Shown here: positions 9,528 to 18,480 of the stretch, piece after piece
Numbering within the stretch: the stretch's first letter is position 1
How the letters are laid out: every line of letters begins with the position of its first letter
NCBI RefSeq assembly: GCF_001431485.1
Contig: NZ_LDJM01000017.1
Coordinates: 1 to 64,000, forward strand
DNA length: 64,000 bases
DNA from: Stenotrophomonas ginsengisoli
Lineage (GTDB): Bacteria > Pseudomonadota > Gammaproteobacteria > Xanthomonadales > Xanthomonadaceae
Direction: 5' to 3'
Notes under the pieces: model-generated
Database searches by the model: none
What the model saw: only the letters and a program-made list of their open reading frames with translations
What the model was told of the DNA's origin: nothing
Made by a program: the position numbers and the translations under genes

Positions 9528-11846
9528 ATGCGGCAAGCGTGTTGGCACGGCGCGGGTGGCGCCTTGTTGGTGGCCTTGCTCGCCGGTGCCGGGCTGGGCC
9601 TGCTGTTGCCGGTACTGCTGCCGCGGCTGGTGCTGTGCTTGATCGCCCTGGTTGCCGGCTTGCTGGTCTGGCGCAGGCCCGTGCTGCGCCTGCCGGCGCT
9701 GGTGTTGCTTGGTGCGGTGTGGGCGCAGCTGCATGCCGCCCAGGTGCTGGGGCAGCAGTGGCCGGCCACACGCGATGGGCAGGTGCTGCAGGTGCATGGG
9801 CGCATCGTCAGCCTGGTCGAGCAGCAGCCCGGGCGCAGCCGTTTCACCCTGTTGGCCGATGAGGTGGGGCACAACGACGGGCAGGTGCGCGGGCGGCGGC
9901 TGGCCGTGGTGTGGAGTGACCGGCCTGATGGCAGTGTGGATCCGCAGCGTGCGCAGCTCGATGCCGGCCAGCACTGGCAATTGAGCCTGCGCCTGCGGCG
10001 CCCGGACAGCCGGCACAACCCTGGTGGTTTCGATGCGGGGCGTCAGGCGCTGTCGCTGGGGCTGCATGCCAATGCCCAGGTCAGTGCGGGTGGACAGCAG
10101 CTGGCGGCGGCCAGGGGCGGCCTGCAACCGTGGCGGGCACGCATGGCGCGGGCAATCGAGCAGGCCGTACCGGCCAGCCAGGCCGGCTATCTGCGGGCAC
10201 TGACCGTGGGCGATACCGGTGGGCTGACCCAGGCGGACTGGCAGCGCCTGCGTGTCACAGGCCTGACCCATCTGGTGGCCATCTCCGGGTTCCATGTGGG
10301 CCTGCTGGGTATCGTGGCCGCCCAGTTGGCCTGGGCTGTGTGGCGCCTGTTCCCGGCCCTGGCCCGGCGCTGTCCGCGGCCACAGGCCATGGCACTGGCG
10401 GCGCTGGGCGGTGCGCTGCTGTACGCCGCCGCTGCCGGTATGGGGCTGCCGGCGGTGCGTACCGTGTTGATGATTGCCGTGGTCTGTCTGGCACGGCTGT
10501 CGCGGCGGGTGATCGGCATCTGGCGCAGCGTGGGCCTGGCCTTGTTGGCGGTGCTGGTGGTCGATCCGTTGGCCCTGCTGATGGCCGGTTTCTGGCTCAG
10601 TTTTGCCGGTGTGGTCTGGTTGGCCTGGACCCTGCCGCATGGGCTGACCTCGCCGCTGCGCAGCCTGCTGGCGGCCCAGGGCGTGGCTACGCTGGGGCTG
10701 TTGCCGCTGACCGTGCTGCTGTTCGGCCAGGCCTCGCTGATCGGACCGCTGGCCAATCTGCTGGCCATTCCGTGGTGGTCGCTGGTGGTGGTGCCGCTGT
10801 GTGTGCTCGGGCTGCTGCTGGAGGCGTCGGCTGACGGGGCAGGGCAGTGGGCCTGGCAATTGGCCGGGCAGGCCTTCATGCCCAGTTGGGAGCTGTTCGG
10901 CTGGATGGCAACAACGGGCCGGGCATTGTGGTGGCTGCCTGAAAGCGGCCTGTTGGCCGCCTTGCTGGCCCTGTGTGCCGCGGCGGTGGCCTTGTTGCCG
11001 CGCAGCCTGCCCGGGCGATGGCTGGGGCTGCTGTTGTGGCTGCCCTTGTTGTGGCCGCAGCGGCAGGCACCGGCAGTGCATGGCGCGGTGGAGCTGCACG
11101 TGCTCGATGTCGGCCAGGGGTTGGCGATCGTGGTGCGCACGGCAGGGCACACCCTGCTGTATGACGCCGGGCCGCGCTCGCGCAGCGGCTTTGATGCCGG
11201 CGAACGCATCGTGCTACCAGCCCTGCACGCACTCGGGGTGCGTCGGCTGGATCGTCTGATGCTCAGCCATGGCGATGCCGACCATGCCGGTGGATTGCAG
11301 GCGGTGCGCGATGGCCTGCCGGTGGCCCGGGTCAGTGGCCCGGCCGGTGTGCCGCAGCCGGTGGACACGCATTGCCGGGCAGGCGAGCAGTGGCACTGGG
11401 ACGGGGTCCACTTCCAGGTGTTGCACCCAGGCCTGCATTTTCCCTATCTGGGCAACGATGCCAGTTGCGTGCTGCGCATCGACAGCGCGCATGGACGTGT
11501 GCTGCTGACCGGGGACATCAGTCAGGTGGTGGAGCAGCGCTTGCTCGCGGTGGACCGGGCGGCCCTGCGCGCGCAGGTGGTGGTGGCCGCGCACCACGGC
11601 AGCAATTCCTCCTCCTCCGGTGCTTTCGTCAAGGCGGCCCAGGCACGCCTGGTGCTGGTTTCGGCCGGTGCCGGCAACCGTTTCGGCCATCCGCATCCGG
11701 ACGTGGTGCGGCGCTGGCAGCATGCCGGTGCCGAGGTGCTGGAAACTGCAGACAGCGGCGCGTTGCGGGTCTGGCTGGATGACGATGGCCTGTCTGTGCG
11801 CCAGCGCCGGTTCTGGCGCAAACGGCTGTGGCACGGCAACGGATGA
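9528..11846 (+). CDS. comEC: DNA internalization competence protein ComEC/Rec2
   Basis: ComEC forms the inner-membrane channel that imports single-stranded DNA during natural transformation. The product is about 772 residues. It begins with hydrophobic helices and a DUF4131-type domain, continues with the multi-helix Competence domain (LTHLVAISGFHVGLLG is typical) and ends in a metallo-beta-lactamase domain with LSHGDADHAGG near residue 578. The start ATG at 9528 has a GGGCAGGG ribosome site; an earlier in-frame TTG at 9462 is unlikely. The intact metal motif suggests a working nuclease-like domain. The gene is complete, so natural competence is possible, although no other competence gene is in view. 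Confidence 0.93.
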   Translation: MRQACWHGAGGALLVALLAGAGLGLLLPVLLPRLVLCLIALVAGLLVWRRPVLRLPALVLLGAVWAQLHAAQVLGQQWPATRDGQVLQVHGRIVSLVEQQPGRSRFTLLADEVGHNDGQVRGRRLAVVWSDRPDGSVDPQRAQLDAGQHWQLSLRLRRPDSRHNPGGFDAGRQALSLGLHANAQVSAGGQQLAAARGGLQPWRARMARAIEQAVPASQAGYLRALTVGDTGGLTQADWQRLRVTGLTHLVAISGFHVGLLGIVAAQLAWAVWRLFPALARRCPRPQAMALAALGGALLYAAAAGMGLPAVRTVLMIAVVCLARLSRRVIGIWRSVGLALLAVLVVDPLALLMAGFWLSFAGVVWLAWTLPHGLTSPLRSLLAAQGVATLGLLPLTVLLFGQASLIGPLANLLAIPWWSLVVVPLCVLGLLLEASADGAGQWAWQLAGQAFMPSWELFGWMATTGRALWWLPESGLLAALLALCAAAVALLPRSLPGRWLGLLLWLPLLWPQRQAPAVHGAVELHVLDVGQGLAIVVRTAGHTLLYDAGPRSRSGFDAGERIVLPALHALGVRRLDRLMLSHGDADHAGGLQAVRDGLPVARVSGPAGVPQPVDTHCRAGEQWHWDGVHFQVLHPGLHFPYLGNDASCVLRIDSAHGRVLLTGDISQVVEQRLLAVDRAALRAQVVVAAHHGSNSSSSGAFVKAAQARLVLVSAGAGNRFGHPHPDVVRRWQHAGAEVLETADSGALRVWLDDDGLSVRQRRFWRKRLWHGNG

Positions 11847-11908
11847 TGCGTTGCGGCTGTTATCCTATCGAGCAGATAGCTTGTGGCCGATGGCCTGGGG
11901 GTTGAAAG

Positions 11909-12586
11909 GTGTGGGAACTGGTCAAGGCCGGCGGATGGCCGATGTTGCCGTTGATTGTGCTGGGCATCCTGGGGGTGGCAATCATCCTTGAGCGCCTGTG
12001 GACCCTGCGCCGTAACGAGGTGCTGCCTCCGGGGCTGGGCGCCGAAGTGCGCAGCTGGGCTGCCCGTGGCCGGCTGGAACCGTCCCACCTGCAGACCCTG
12101 CGTGACAATTCACCGCTGGGCGCGCTGCTGGCTGCCGCACTGGAAGCACGCAACCGTCCGCGCGAGCAGATGCGCGAGCGCATCGAGGACACCGGCCGTC
12201 ATCTGGTCCACCGCATGGAACGTTACCTGCCGGCGTTGTCCACCATTGCTTCGGCTGGCCCGCTGTTGGGTCTGCTGGGAACGGTGATCGGCATGATCCA
12301 GATGTTCCTGGGCCTGATGGACCACGGCGCCGGCGACGTCAGCCAGCTGGCCGGCGGCATCGGCAAGGCGCTGGTGTGTACCGCCACCGGTATGGCCGTG
12401 GCCATTCCGGCCCTGATTGCCCACCGTTTCTTCCGCGCCCGCGTCAGTGGCTACGTGGTGGAGATGGAGAAGGAAGCCGGCGCGCTGATGGATGCGCTGG
12501 ATGGCCGTCCGGCGGTGATGGCGGCAGCGGCCAAGCCGGCAGCACCGGCAGCGGCGGCCCCGGCTGCGCAGCCGGCGCGGAGCTGA
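11909..12586 (+). CDS. exbB: MotA/TolQ/ExbB proton channel family protein
   Basis: ExbB-type proteins form the proton channel that energises TonB- or Tol-like systems in the inner membrane. The 225-residue product has one helix near the N terminus and two more at about 110-180. The family segment includes GLLGTVIGMIQMF and GIGKALVCTATGMAVAIPAL. A low-complexity Ala/Pro tail ends it. The GTG at 11909 follows GTTGAAAG. exbD begins 2 bases after its stop, and msbA then overlaps exbD. This exbB-exbD-msbA-lpxK order recurs in Xanthomonadaceae. Without a neighbouring tonB its partner is unknown, so the symbol is a family name. Confidence 0.85.
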   Translation: MWELVKAGGWPMLPLIVLGILGVAIILERLWTLRRNEVLPPGLGAEVRSWAARGRLEPSHLQTLRDNSPLGALLAAALEARNRPREQMRERIEDTGRHLVHRMERYLPALSTIASAGPLLGLLGTVIGMIQMFLGLMDHGAGDVSQLAGGIGKALVCTATGMAVAIPALIAHRFFRARVSGYVVEMEKEAGALMDALDGRPAVMAAAAKPAAPAAAAPAAQPARS

Positions 12587-12587
12587 C

Positions 12588-13010
12588 ATGCGTATCGGTG
12601 ACAACAGCCAGCACGATGACACCCAGATTGATCTGGTGCCGCTGATCGACGTGATCCTGGTGCTGATCATCTTCTTCGTGGTCACCACCACCTTCGACGT
12701 GCGCTCGACCATCCAGCTGGAGCTGCCCAAGGCCAGCGAGCAACCGGCCAGCGAGCCGCTGCGTGGTCTGGGGGTGCTGGTCAATGCCGATGGCCGTTAC
12801 TTCGTCAACGACCAGGAAGTGCTGCGCACCGATATCGAATCGCTCAAGCACGCTCTGGCCGAAGCGGCCGGTGATGACCGCCAGCAGACCGTGTTGCTGC
12901 GTGCCGATGCACGCACCCCCTACCAGGCAGTGGTGACGGCGCAGGATGCGCTGGGCCAGCTCGGCTTCCGCCGGATTGCCATTGCCACCGCTCCGGATGC
13001 CGCGCAATGA
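12588..13010 (+). CDS. exbD: ExbD/TolR family biopolymer transport protein
   Basis: ExbD couples the ExbB proton channel to an energised periplasmic partner. The 140-residue product has a short cytoplasmic start, one transmembrane helix (about 20-42) containing the essential aspartate in LIDVILVLIIFFVV, and a periplasmic domain. Its stop overlaps the msbA start (ATGA), so exbB, exbD and msbA are probably translated together. That linkage suggests a role in the envelope rather than in iron uptake, but this is inference. Confidence 0.88.
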   Translation: MRIGDNSQHDDTQIDLVPLIDVILVLIIFFVVTTTFDVRSTIQLELPKASEQPASEPLRGLGVLVNADGRYFVNDQEVLRTDIESLKHALAEAAGDDRQQTVLLRADARTPYQAVVTAQDALGQLGFRRIAIATAPDAAQ

Positions 13011-14746
13011 AACCCGAGGCAACTGCCTGGCAGGTTTACCGCCGCTTGCTCGGCTTCGCCAAGCCCTACCGCTTGCTGCTGGGCATGGCGGTGCTGGGCC
13101 TGCTGATCGAGGCCGGTGCCGGCAGCTATTTTCTGGCCATGATGAGCCCGGTGACCAACAGCCTGGTCAATCCGAAGGACATCAACCTGTGGATGCCGGC
13201 GGCGATCATCGGCCTGTTCCTGCTGCGCGGGGTGGCCGGTTACCTGACCGACATCGGCATGGGCAAGGCGGCGCGCAGCATTGCCCGTGACCTGCGGGTC
13301 AAGGTGCTGGACAAGTACATGCGCCTGCCCGGCCAGCGCTTTGACGCCGAACCGGTGCCGTCGATGCTGGTGCGCCTGGGGTCGGATGCCGACCAGGTGG
13401 CCCAGGCTGCCGTGGATGCGATGAAGGTGGTGCTGCAGCAGTCCATGCAGGCGCTGGGCGCCTTGCTGGTGATGCTGTGGTACAGCTGGCAGGTGACCCT
13501 GGCCATCTTCGTGCTGGCACCGCCGCTGGCCTGGGTGATGAGCAAGGTGGCCAAGCGCTACCGCAAGATCAGCCACCGCATCCAGGAAAGCAGTGCCGAA
13601 CTGATGCAGTCGGCCGAGCAGACCCTGTCGGCCAACCAGGACGTCAAGATCTACGGTGCCCAGCAGGGCGAGCTGCAGCGCTACCAGGGCCAGGCCAATG
13701 TGCACCTGCGCCTGGCGGTGAAGGTGGAGGCCACGCGCAGCATTTCCTCGGCCATGGTGCAGCTGATCGGCTCGGTTGGCCTGGCTGCGCTGTTGCTGAT
13801 TGCCAGCCACGAGGCGGCTGCCGGGCGCTTGAGCGTGGGTGATTTTGTCGGCCTGATGATGGCAATGATGGCCATCATTCCGGCCCTGAAGCAGCTGACC
13901 AATGTGCAGAACATGACCCAGCGCGGGATTGCCTCGGCGCAGCGTCTGTTCAACGTGCTCGATGCCGCCGACGAGCCGGACAGCGGCAACCGTGCGCTGC
14001 AGCGCAGCCGCGGCGAGCTGGAGTTCCGCGGCGTCACCGCTACCTATGAAGGGCAGACCAAGCCGGCCCTGGCCGATGTCAGCTTCATTGCCCGCCCCGG
14101 TACGGTCACCGCAATTGTCGGGCGTTCGGGCAGTGGCAAGTCGACCCTGATCAAGCTGATTCCGCGCTTCTACGAGGCCCAGGGCGGGCAGATCCTGCTC
14201 GATGGCCATCCGTTGCAGGATTACCGCCTGGCCGATCTGCGCCGGCAGATTGCCATGGTCGGCCAGCAGGTGATGCTGTTTGATGGCAGCATTGCCCAGA
14301 ACGTGGCCTATGGCGAACTGCGCGAGCGCAGCGACGAGCAGTTGCAGCAGGCCATTGTCGGGGCCAATGCGCGCGAATTTGTCGCGCAGATGCCGCATGG
14401 CCTGGACGAGCCGGTCGGGGCCAAGGGCGGCCGCCTGTCCGGTGGCCAGCGCCAACGCCTGGCCATTGCCAGGGCGATGCTCAAGGACGCGCCGATCCTG
14501 ATCCTGGACGAGGCCACCGCCGCGCTGGACAACGAATCGGAGCGTCTGGTGCAGGAGGCGCTGGAAACCCTGATGCCCGACCGCACCACCCTGGTGATCG
14601 CGCATCGCCTGTCCACCATCGAACATGCCGACCAGGTGCTGGTGATGGATCACGGCCGCATTGTCGAACGCGGTACCCATGCCCAGCTGCTGGCCACTGG
14701 TGGCCTGTACGAGCATCTGTACCGCATGCAGTTCCGCGAAAGGTAA
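13007..14746 (+). CDS. msbA: Lipid A export ABC transporter/flippase MsbA
   Basis: MsbA flips core-lipid A across the inner membrane using ATP. The 579-residue product is a half-transporter. A six-helix membrane domain (about 1-310) precedes a nucleotide-binding domain with Walker A GRSGSGKST near residue 375, signature LSGGQRQRLAIARAM, Walker B LILDEATAALD and an H-loop in VIAHRLST. lpxK begins 6 bases downstream. This msbA-lpxK pairing is the same as in E. coli and supports the specific assignment over a generic exporter. Confidence 0.94.
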   Translation: MKPEATAWQVYRRLLGFAKPYRLLLGMAVLGLLIEAGAGSYFLAMMSPVTNSLVNPKDINLWMPAAIIGLFLLRGVAGYLTDIGMGKAARSIARDLRVKVLDKYMRLPGQRFDAEPVPSMLVRLGSDADQVAQAAVDAMKVVLQQSMQALGALLVMLWYSWQVTLAIFVLAPPLAWVMSKVAKRYRKISHRIQESSAELMQSAEQTLSANQDVKIYGAQQGELQRYQGQANVHLRLAVKVEATRSISSAMVQLIGSVGLAALLLIASHEAAAGRLSVGDFVGLMMAMMAIIPALKQLTNVQNMTQRGIASAQRLFNVLDAADEPDSGNRALQRSRGELEFRGVTATYEGQTKPALADVSFIARPGTVTAIVGRSGSGKSTLIKLIPRFYEAQGGQILLDGHPLQDYRLADLRRQIAMVGQQVMLFDGSIAQNVAYGELRERSDEQLQQAIVGANAREFVAQMPHGLDEPVGAKGGRLSGGQRQRLAIARAMLKDAPILILDEATAALDNESERLVQEALETLMPDRTTLVIAHRLSTIEHADQVLVMDHGRIVERGTHAQLLATGGLYEHLYRMQFRER

Positions 14747-14752
14747 GACCTG

Positions 14753-15757
14753 ATGGGCGCACAGACCCCTGATTACTGGTACGACGCCGAAGCGCTGGTG
14801 CCGTTGTGGGCTGCGGCCCTGGCGCCGCTGTACGAAGGCGTGGGCGCACTGCGTCGCGGCCTGTACCGGCGCGGCTGGCTGCGCAGCCAGCGGGTCGAGG
14901 TGCCCGTGGTGGTGGTGGGCAACATCACCGCCGGGGGCACCGGCAAGACCCCGTTGACCATTGCCCTGGTCCAGCGCCTGCGCAGTGCCGGCTACAAGCC
15001 GGGTGTGGCCAGCCGTGGTTATGGCCGCGAGCAGGCCGGCAGCCCGCGTTGGATCGAGGCAGACACGCCGGCCAGCCTGGGGGGCGACGAGCCGGTGCTG
15101 ATTGCACGCAAGACCGGGGTGCCGGTGCGGGTGGATGCCGACCGCGTGGCCGCGGCACGGGCCCTGATCCAGGCCGGCTGTGATGTGGTGATCAGTGATG
15201 ACGGCCTGCAGCACTATCGTCTGGCGCGCGATATCGAGATCGAAGTGGTCGATGCCCAGCGGCGTTACGGCAACGGGCGCCTGATTCCGGCCGGGCCGCT
15301 GCGTGAGCCGGTGCAGCGCGCGGCCGCCTGCGATTTCCGCGTCGTCAACCTGGGCGTGGACGGACGTGCCGAGGATGTGGGTTTTGGTCATTGGCCGATG
15401 CGTCTGGACATCAACCAGGCCTTGCCCCTGGTGGGCGGGCGCGAGCGCAGCCTGGCCAGCTTTGAAGGCCAGCGTGTGCATGCGGTGGCCGGTATCGCCC
15501 ACCCGGAGCGGTTTTTCCAGATGCTGCGCCAGCGCCATGTGGCGGTGGTGCCGCATGCCTTTGCCGACCACCATGAGTTCGTGCCGGCCGATTTCGAGTT
15601 TGCCAGCCGCCTGCCGTTGCTGATGACCGAAAAGGATGCGGTGAAGTGCGCCGGCTTCGCCCAGCCCGGACAGTTCAGCGTGCCCCTGCTGGCCGAGCTG
15701 CCCGAGGCATTCTGGGTTGGCCTGCTGGACCGGCTGGAACAGCTGCGCCCACGTTGA
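14753..15757 (+). CDS. lpxK: Tetraacyldisaccharide 4'-kinase LpxK
   Basis: LpxK phosphorylates the 4' position of the lipid A precursor to make lipid IVA at the inner membrane. The 334-residue product has a hydrophobic N-terminal region, then [19 protein letters not shown] with the P-loop GGTGKTP near residue 65, and the conserved [15 protein letters not shown] segment. It follows msbA by 6 bases and precedes kdsB. The length is typical. Confidence 0.95.
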   Translation: MGAQTPDYWYDAEALVPLWAAALAPLYEGVGALRRGLYRRGWLRSQRVEVPVVVVGNITAGGTGKTPLTIALVQRLRSAGYKPGVASRGYGREQAGSPRWIEADTPASLGGDEPVLIARKTGVPVRVDADRVAAARALIQAGCDVVISDDGLQHYRLARDIEIEVVDAQRRYGNGRLIPAGPLREPVQRAAACDFRVVNLGVDGRAEDVGFGHWPMRLDINQALPLVGGRERSLASFEGQRVHAVAGIAHPERFFQMLRQRHVAVVPHAFADHHEFVPADFEFASRLPLLMTEKDAVKCAGFAQPGQFSVPLLAELPEAFWVGLLDRLEQLRPR

Positions 15758-15809
15758 GTGCGGGTCTGGGGCACACTAGGCCGTCTGTTTTCCTGTCGAG
15801 CCTGTGATC

Positions 15810-16580
15810 ATGTCTGCCCCGGATTTTGTCGTTGCCATTCCCGCCCGTTTCAGCTCATCGCGCCTGCCCGGCAAGCCGCTGGGGTTGATCGGCGGCGAGC
15901 CGATGGTGGTACATGTGGCGCGCCGCGCGCTGGCCGCCGGCGCCCGCCAAGCCTGGGTGGCCACCGATGATGTGCGCATTGCCCAGGCCCTGGACGGGGT
16001 GGAGGGCATCCAGGTGGCGATGACCGCGGCCACGCATGCATCGGGTACCGACCGTCTGGCCGAATGTGCAGCCATCGCCGGTTGGCGTGATGACACCATC
16101 GTGGTCAACCTGCAGGGCGATGAACCGTTCGCCCCGGCTGCCGGTATCCGCGCCGTGGCCGCGGCCCTGGTGGAGCAGGCCACGCCGATGGCGACCCTGG
16201 CCACCCCGGTGAGCACGGCCGCCGATCTGTTTGATCCCAACGTGGTCAAGGTCGTGCGTGATGCGCAGGGGCGGGCGCTGTATTTCTCGCGTGCACCGCT
16301 GCCGTGGCCGCGTGATGCCTTTGCTGTTGACCGCACTGTGTTGCCGCAAGGTCAGCACTGGCTGCGCCATATCGGCATCTATGCCTACCGTGCCGGTTTC
16401 CTGCGCCAGTTCGCGGCGATGCCGGCCGGGCGTCTGGAGCAGATTGAATCGCTGGAGCAGCTGCGGGTGCTGGAGGCAGGCCATGCCATTGCGGTGGGCT
16501 TGAGCCCGGCCCCCTTCCCGCCCGGCATTGACACGGCCGAGGACCTGGCGCGGGCCAACGCCTGGCTGGCCGCACAGTGA
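15810..16580 (+). CDS. kdsB: 3-deoxy-manno-octulosonate cytidylyltransferase KdsB
   Basis: KdsB activates KDO with CTP to CMP-KDO, the donor for the LPS inner core. The 256-residue product opens with [19 protein letters not shown], the family's nucleotide-binding signature, and has NLQGDEPF and the [17 protein letters not shown] segment. I chose the ATG at 15810 over a GTG two codons upstream. Its stop overlaps the start of the phosphatase gene, so the two are translationally coupled. kdsA is in the same window at 40599. Confidence 0.95.
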   Translation: MSAPDFVVAIPARFSSSRLPGKPLGLIGGEPMVVHVARRALAAGARQAWVATDDVRIAQALDGVEGIQVAMTAATHASGTDRLAECAAIAGWRDDTIVVNLQGDEPFAPAAGIRAVAAALVEQATPMATLATPVSTAADLFDPNVVKVVRDAQGRALYFSRAPLPWPRDAFAVDRTVLPQGQHWLRHIGIYAYRAGFLRQFAAMPAGRLEQIESLEQLRVLEAGHAIAVGLSPAPFPPGIDTAEDLARANAWLAAQ

Positions 16581-17041
16581 CCGCGCTGCTGGTGGTCTGC
16601 CTGGGCAACATCTGCCGCTCCCCGCTGGGCGAAGGCGCGTTGCGCGCGGCCTTGGCCGTAGCCGGGCTGGCATCGCAGGTGCGGGTGGATTCGGCCGGTA
16701 CCGGCAGCTGGCATGCCGGCCAGGCACCGGATGCGCGTGCGCAGGCCTGTGCGCTGCGTCACGGCGTGGACATCGGCGCGCAGCGTGCGCGGCAATTGTC
16801 GGCGCAGGATTTTTTCGACTTCGACTGGCTGCTGTGCGCCGATGCCGACAACCTCGCCGCCGCCCGCGCACTGGCTCCTCCGGGGCTGGAAAGCCGCGCC
16901 GTGCTTTGGCTGGAATGGGCCGGGCAGGGACAGGGCGCGCAGCTGCCTGACCCCTATTACGGCAGCGATGCCGACTTCGGGCAGGTCTGGTCCCTGGTGA
17001 GCGCCGCCGCCCGGGTCACCTGCCAACGGGTGGCACGATAA
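16577..17041 (+). CDS. Low molecular weight protein-tyrosine phosphatase
   Basis: This cytoplasmic cysteine phosphatase of 154 residues belongs to the LMW-PTP family. The active-site loop CLGNICRS gives nucleophile C8 and R14, and DPYYG near residue 125 supplies the general acid; all key residues are intact. In other bacteria such enzymes act with tyrosine kinases that control exopolysaccharide export. Here the gene overlaps the end of kdsB (GTGA), which hints at envelope polysaccharide control. No kinase is visible, so the substrate is unknown. Confidence 0.9.
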   Translation: MTALLVVCLGNICRSPLGEGALRAALAVAGLASQVRVDSAGTGSWHAGQAPDARAQACALRHGVDIGAQRARQLSAQDFFDFDWLLCADADNLAAARALAPPGLESRAVLWLEWAGQGQGAQLPDPYYGSDADFGQVWSLVSAAARVTCQRVAR

Positions 17042-17058
17042 TTGCCTTTGGGCATAAT
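17031..17058 (+). promoter_or_regulatory. Possible promoter for the NHL-repeat gene
   Basis: TGGCAC (17031-17036) and CATAAT (17053-17058) are 16 bases apart. The -10 ends only 6 bases before the ATG at 17065, which would give an mRNA with almost no 5' leader. The -35 is inside the end of the phosphatase gene. Confidence 0.4.
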
Positions 17059-17064
17059 CGGGGA

Positions 17065-18480
17065 ATGAACGCTACCCAGCTCTCGCAAGATCTGCCCGAA
17101 TCGGCTACCTGGCTCAATGCGCCGCCGGCCACCCTGATGCACTTCCAGGGCCGGCCGTTGGTGGTGGCCTTTGTCAATGCGGCTTCGGCCTGGTGCCAGC
17201 AGCGGCTGCAGGAGTTGCAGCAATGGCAGGTGCGTCATCCCGGGCGGGTGCAGCTGGTCGTCGTACAGGTGCCGCGTTTTGACTGCGAGCGTGACGGCCA
17301 GCACTCGTTGGCCATGCTGGCACAGTGCGGCATCCAGGCGCCGGTGCTGCTGGATCTGGACTGGCAGGCCTGGCGCCGTTTCAGCGTGGAAAGCTGGCCG
17401 ACCTTGGTGATGATCGATGCCGGCAGCCGCGAGGTCGAGCGTCTGGTTGGCCTGGGCCAGGCGCTGGACCCGGTACTGAGCCAGCTCAGCCAGGGGGTGA
17501 AGCCGCTGCCGGTCAATCCGATGACCCAGCAGCTGCTGGGAGGCGCCGCGCTGGAACGTACGCTGCGCTACCCGGCCGGCCTGCATGCCACCCGTGATCG
17601 CCTGTACATCGCCGACTGCGGGCATCACCGCATCCTGGAGTGCACCCATCAGGGGCGGATCCTGCGTCAGTTCGGCATGGGCACCGCCGACTGGTCCGAC
17701 GGCAGCAGCGATGTGGCGGCCTTCAACCGCCCGCGATCGGTGACCCTGGGGCACGGCCATCTGTATGTGGCCGATACCGGCAACCACTGCATCCGCCGCA
17801 TCAACCTGCTCAGCGGCCAGGTCGATACCCTGATCGGCACCGGCAAGGCGGGCGAGCCGCGCGAGATGGTGCTGGCCCAGGCCGGTGACAGTGCCCTGCT
17901 GCAACCTGCCGCGGTGAGCCTGATGGACAACCAGTTGCTGCTGGCCATGACCGGCGACAACCGCATCTGGAGCTATGACCTGGGCACGCGCCAGCTGAGC
18001 TGGCGGGCCGGCTCCGGGGCGGTCGAGCTGCGTGATGGCAGCGGCCAGATGGCCGCCTTTGCCCAGCCCTGCGCGCTGACCGTGGCCAACAAGACCCTGT
18101 ATGTGTGTGATGCGCTGAGCTCCTCGGTGCGCAGCATGCAGCTGCGTGGCGAGCTGGTGCAGACCGTGACCGGGCAGGGCATGTGGCAGCACGGTCTGGC
18201 CGACGGCAACCGCAGCCAGGCTCTGCTGCAGTACCCGCTGGCCATTGCCGCCGACCAGGAGGCGCAGGTGCTGTGGGTGGCCGATGCCGGCAACGGCAAG
18301 CTGCGCCGCATCCGTTTGGGCAATGGCCAGGTCAGCACTGTGGAACTGGCCCGCCCGCTGTACGGCGCGGCCGGTCTGGCGGTGGATTCGGGTGTGGTCT
18401 GGATTGCCGATACCGAGGCCTGTGCGGTACTGCGGTACGATCCGCACACCGGCCAGTGTGTCGACGTTCCGATCGGATAA
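17065..18480 (+). CDS. Thioredoxin-fold/NHL-repeat protein
   Basis: The 471-residue product has two parts. Residues 1-140 resemble a thioredoxin or TlpA fold, with WPTLVMIDAGS as the cis-Pro region. Residues 150-471 form an NHL beta-propeller, with clear repeats such as LYIADCGHHRI, LYVADTGNHCIRRI and WVADAGNGKLRRI. This architecture resembles the NHLRC2 family. The expected redox motif is degenerate: AWCQQR has one cysteine instead of CXXC, so disulfide exchange of the usual kind is unlikely. I see no signal peptide. uvrC starts on the last base of its stop codon (TAATG). The function is unknown; a binding or scaffold role is an inference. Confidence 0.85.
   Translation: MNATQLSQDLPESATWLNAPPATLMHFQGRPLVVAFVNAASAWCQQRLQELQQWQVRHPGRVQLVVVQVPRFDCERDGQHSLAMLAQCGIQAPVLLDLDWQAWRRFSVESWPTLVMIDAGSREVERLVGLGQALDPVLSQLSQGVKPLPVNPMTQQLLGGAALERTLRYPAGLHATRDRLYIADCGHHRILECTHQGRILRQFGMGTADWSDGSSDVAAFNRPRSVTLGHGHLYVADTGNHCIRRINLLSGQVDTLIGTGKAGEPREMVLAQAGDSALLQPAAVSLMDNQLLLAMTGDNRIWSYDLGTRQLSWRAGSGAVELRDGSGQMAAFAQPCALTVANKTLYVCDALSSSVRSMQLRGELVQTVTGQGMWQHGLADGNRSQALLQYPLAIAADQEAQVLWVADAGNGKLRRIRLGNGQVSTVELARPLYGAAGLAVDSGVVWIADTEACAVLRYDPHTGQCVDVPIG

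Noticed and set aside
7154..10018. Reverse-strand open frame of 954 codons opposite pnp
   Set aside because: Shadow of pnp and the start of comEC; no recognisable domain and a typical antisense composition.
12920..15574. Reverse-strand open frame of 884 codons opposite msbA and lpxK
   Set aside because: Antisense to an intact, overlapping operon; composition typical of a shadow frame.
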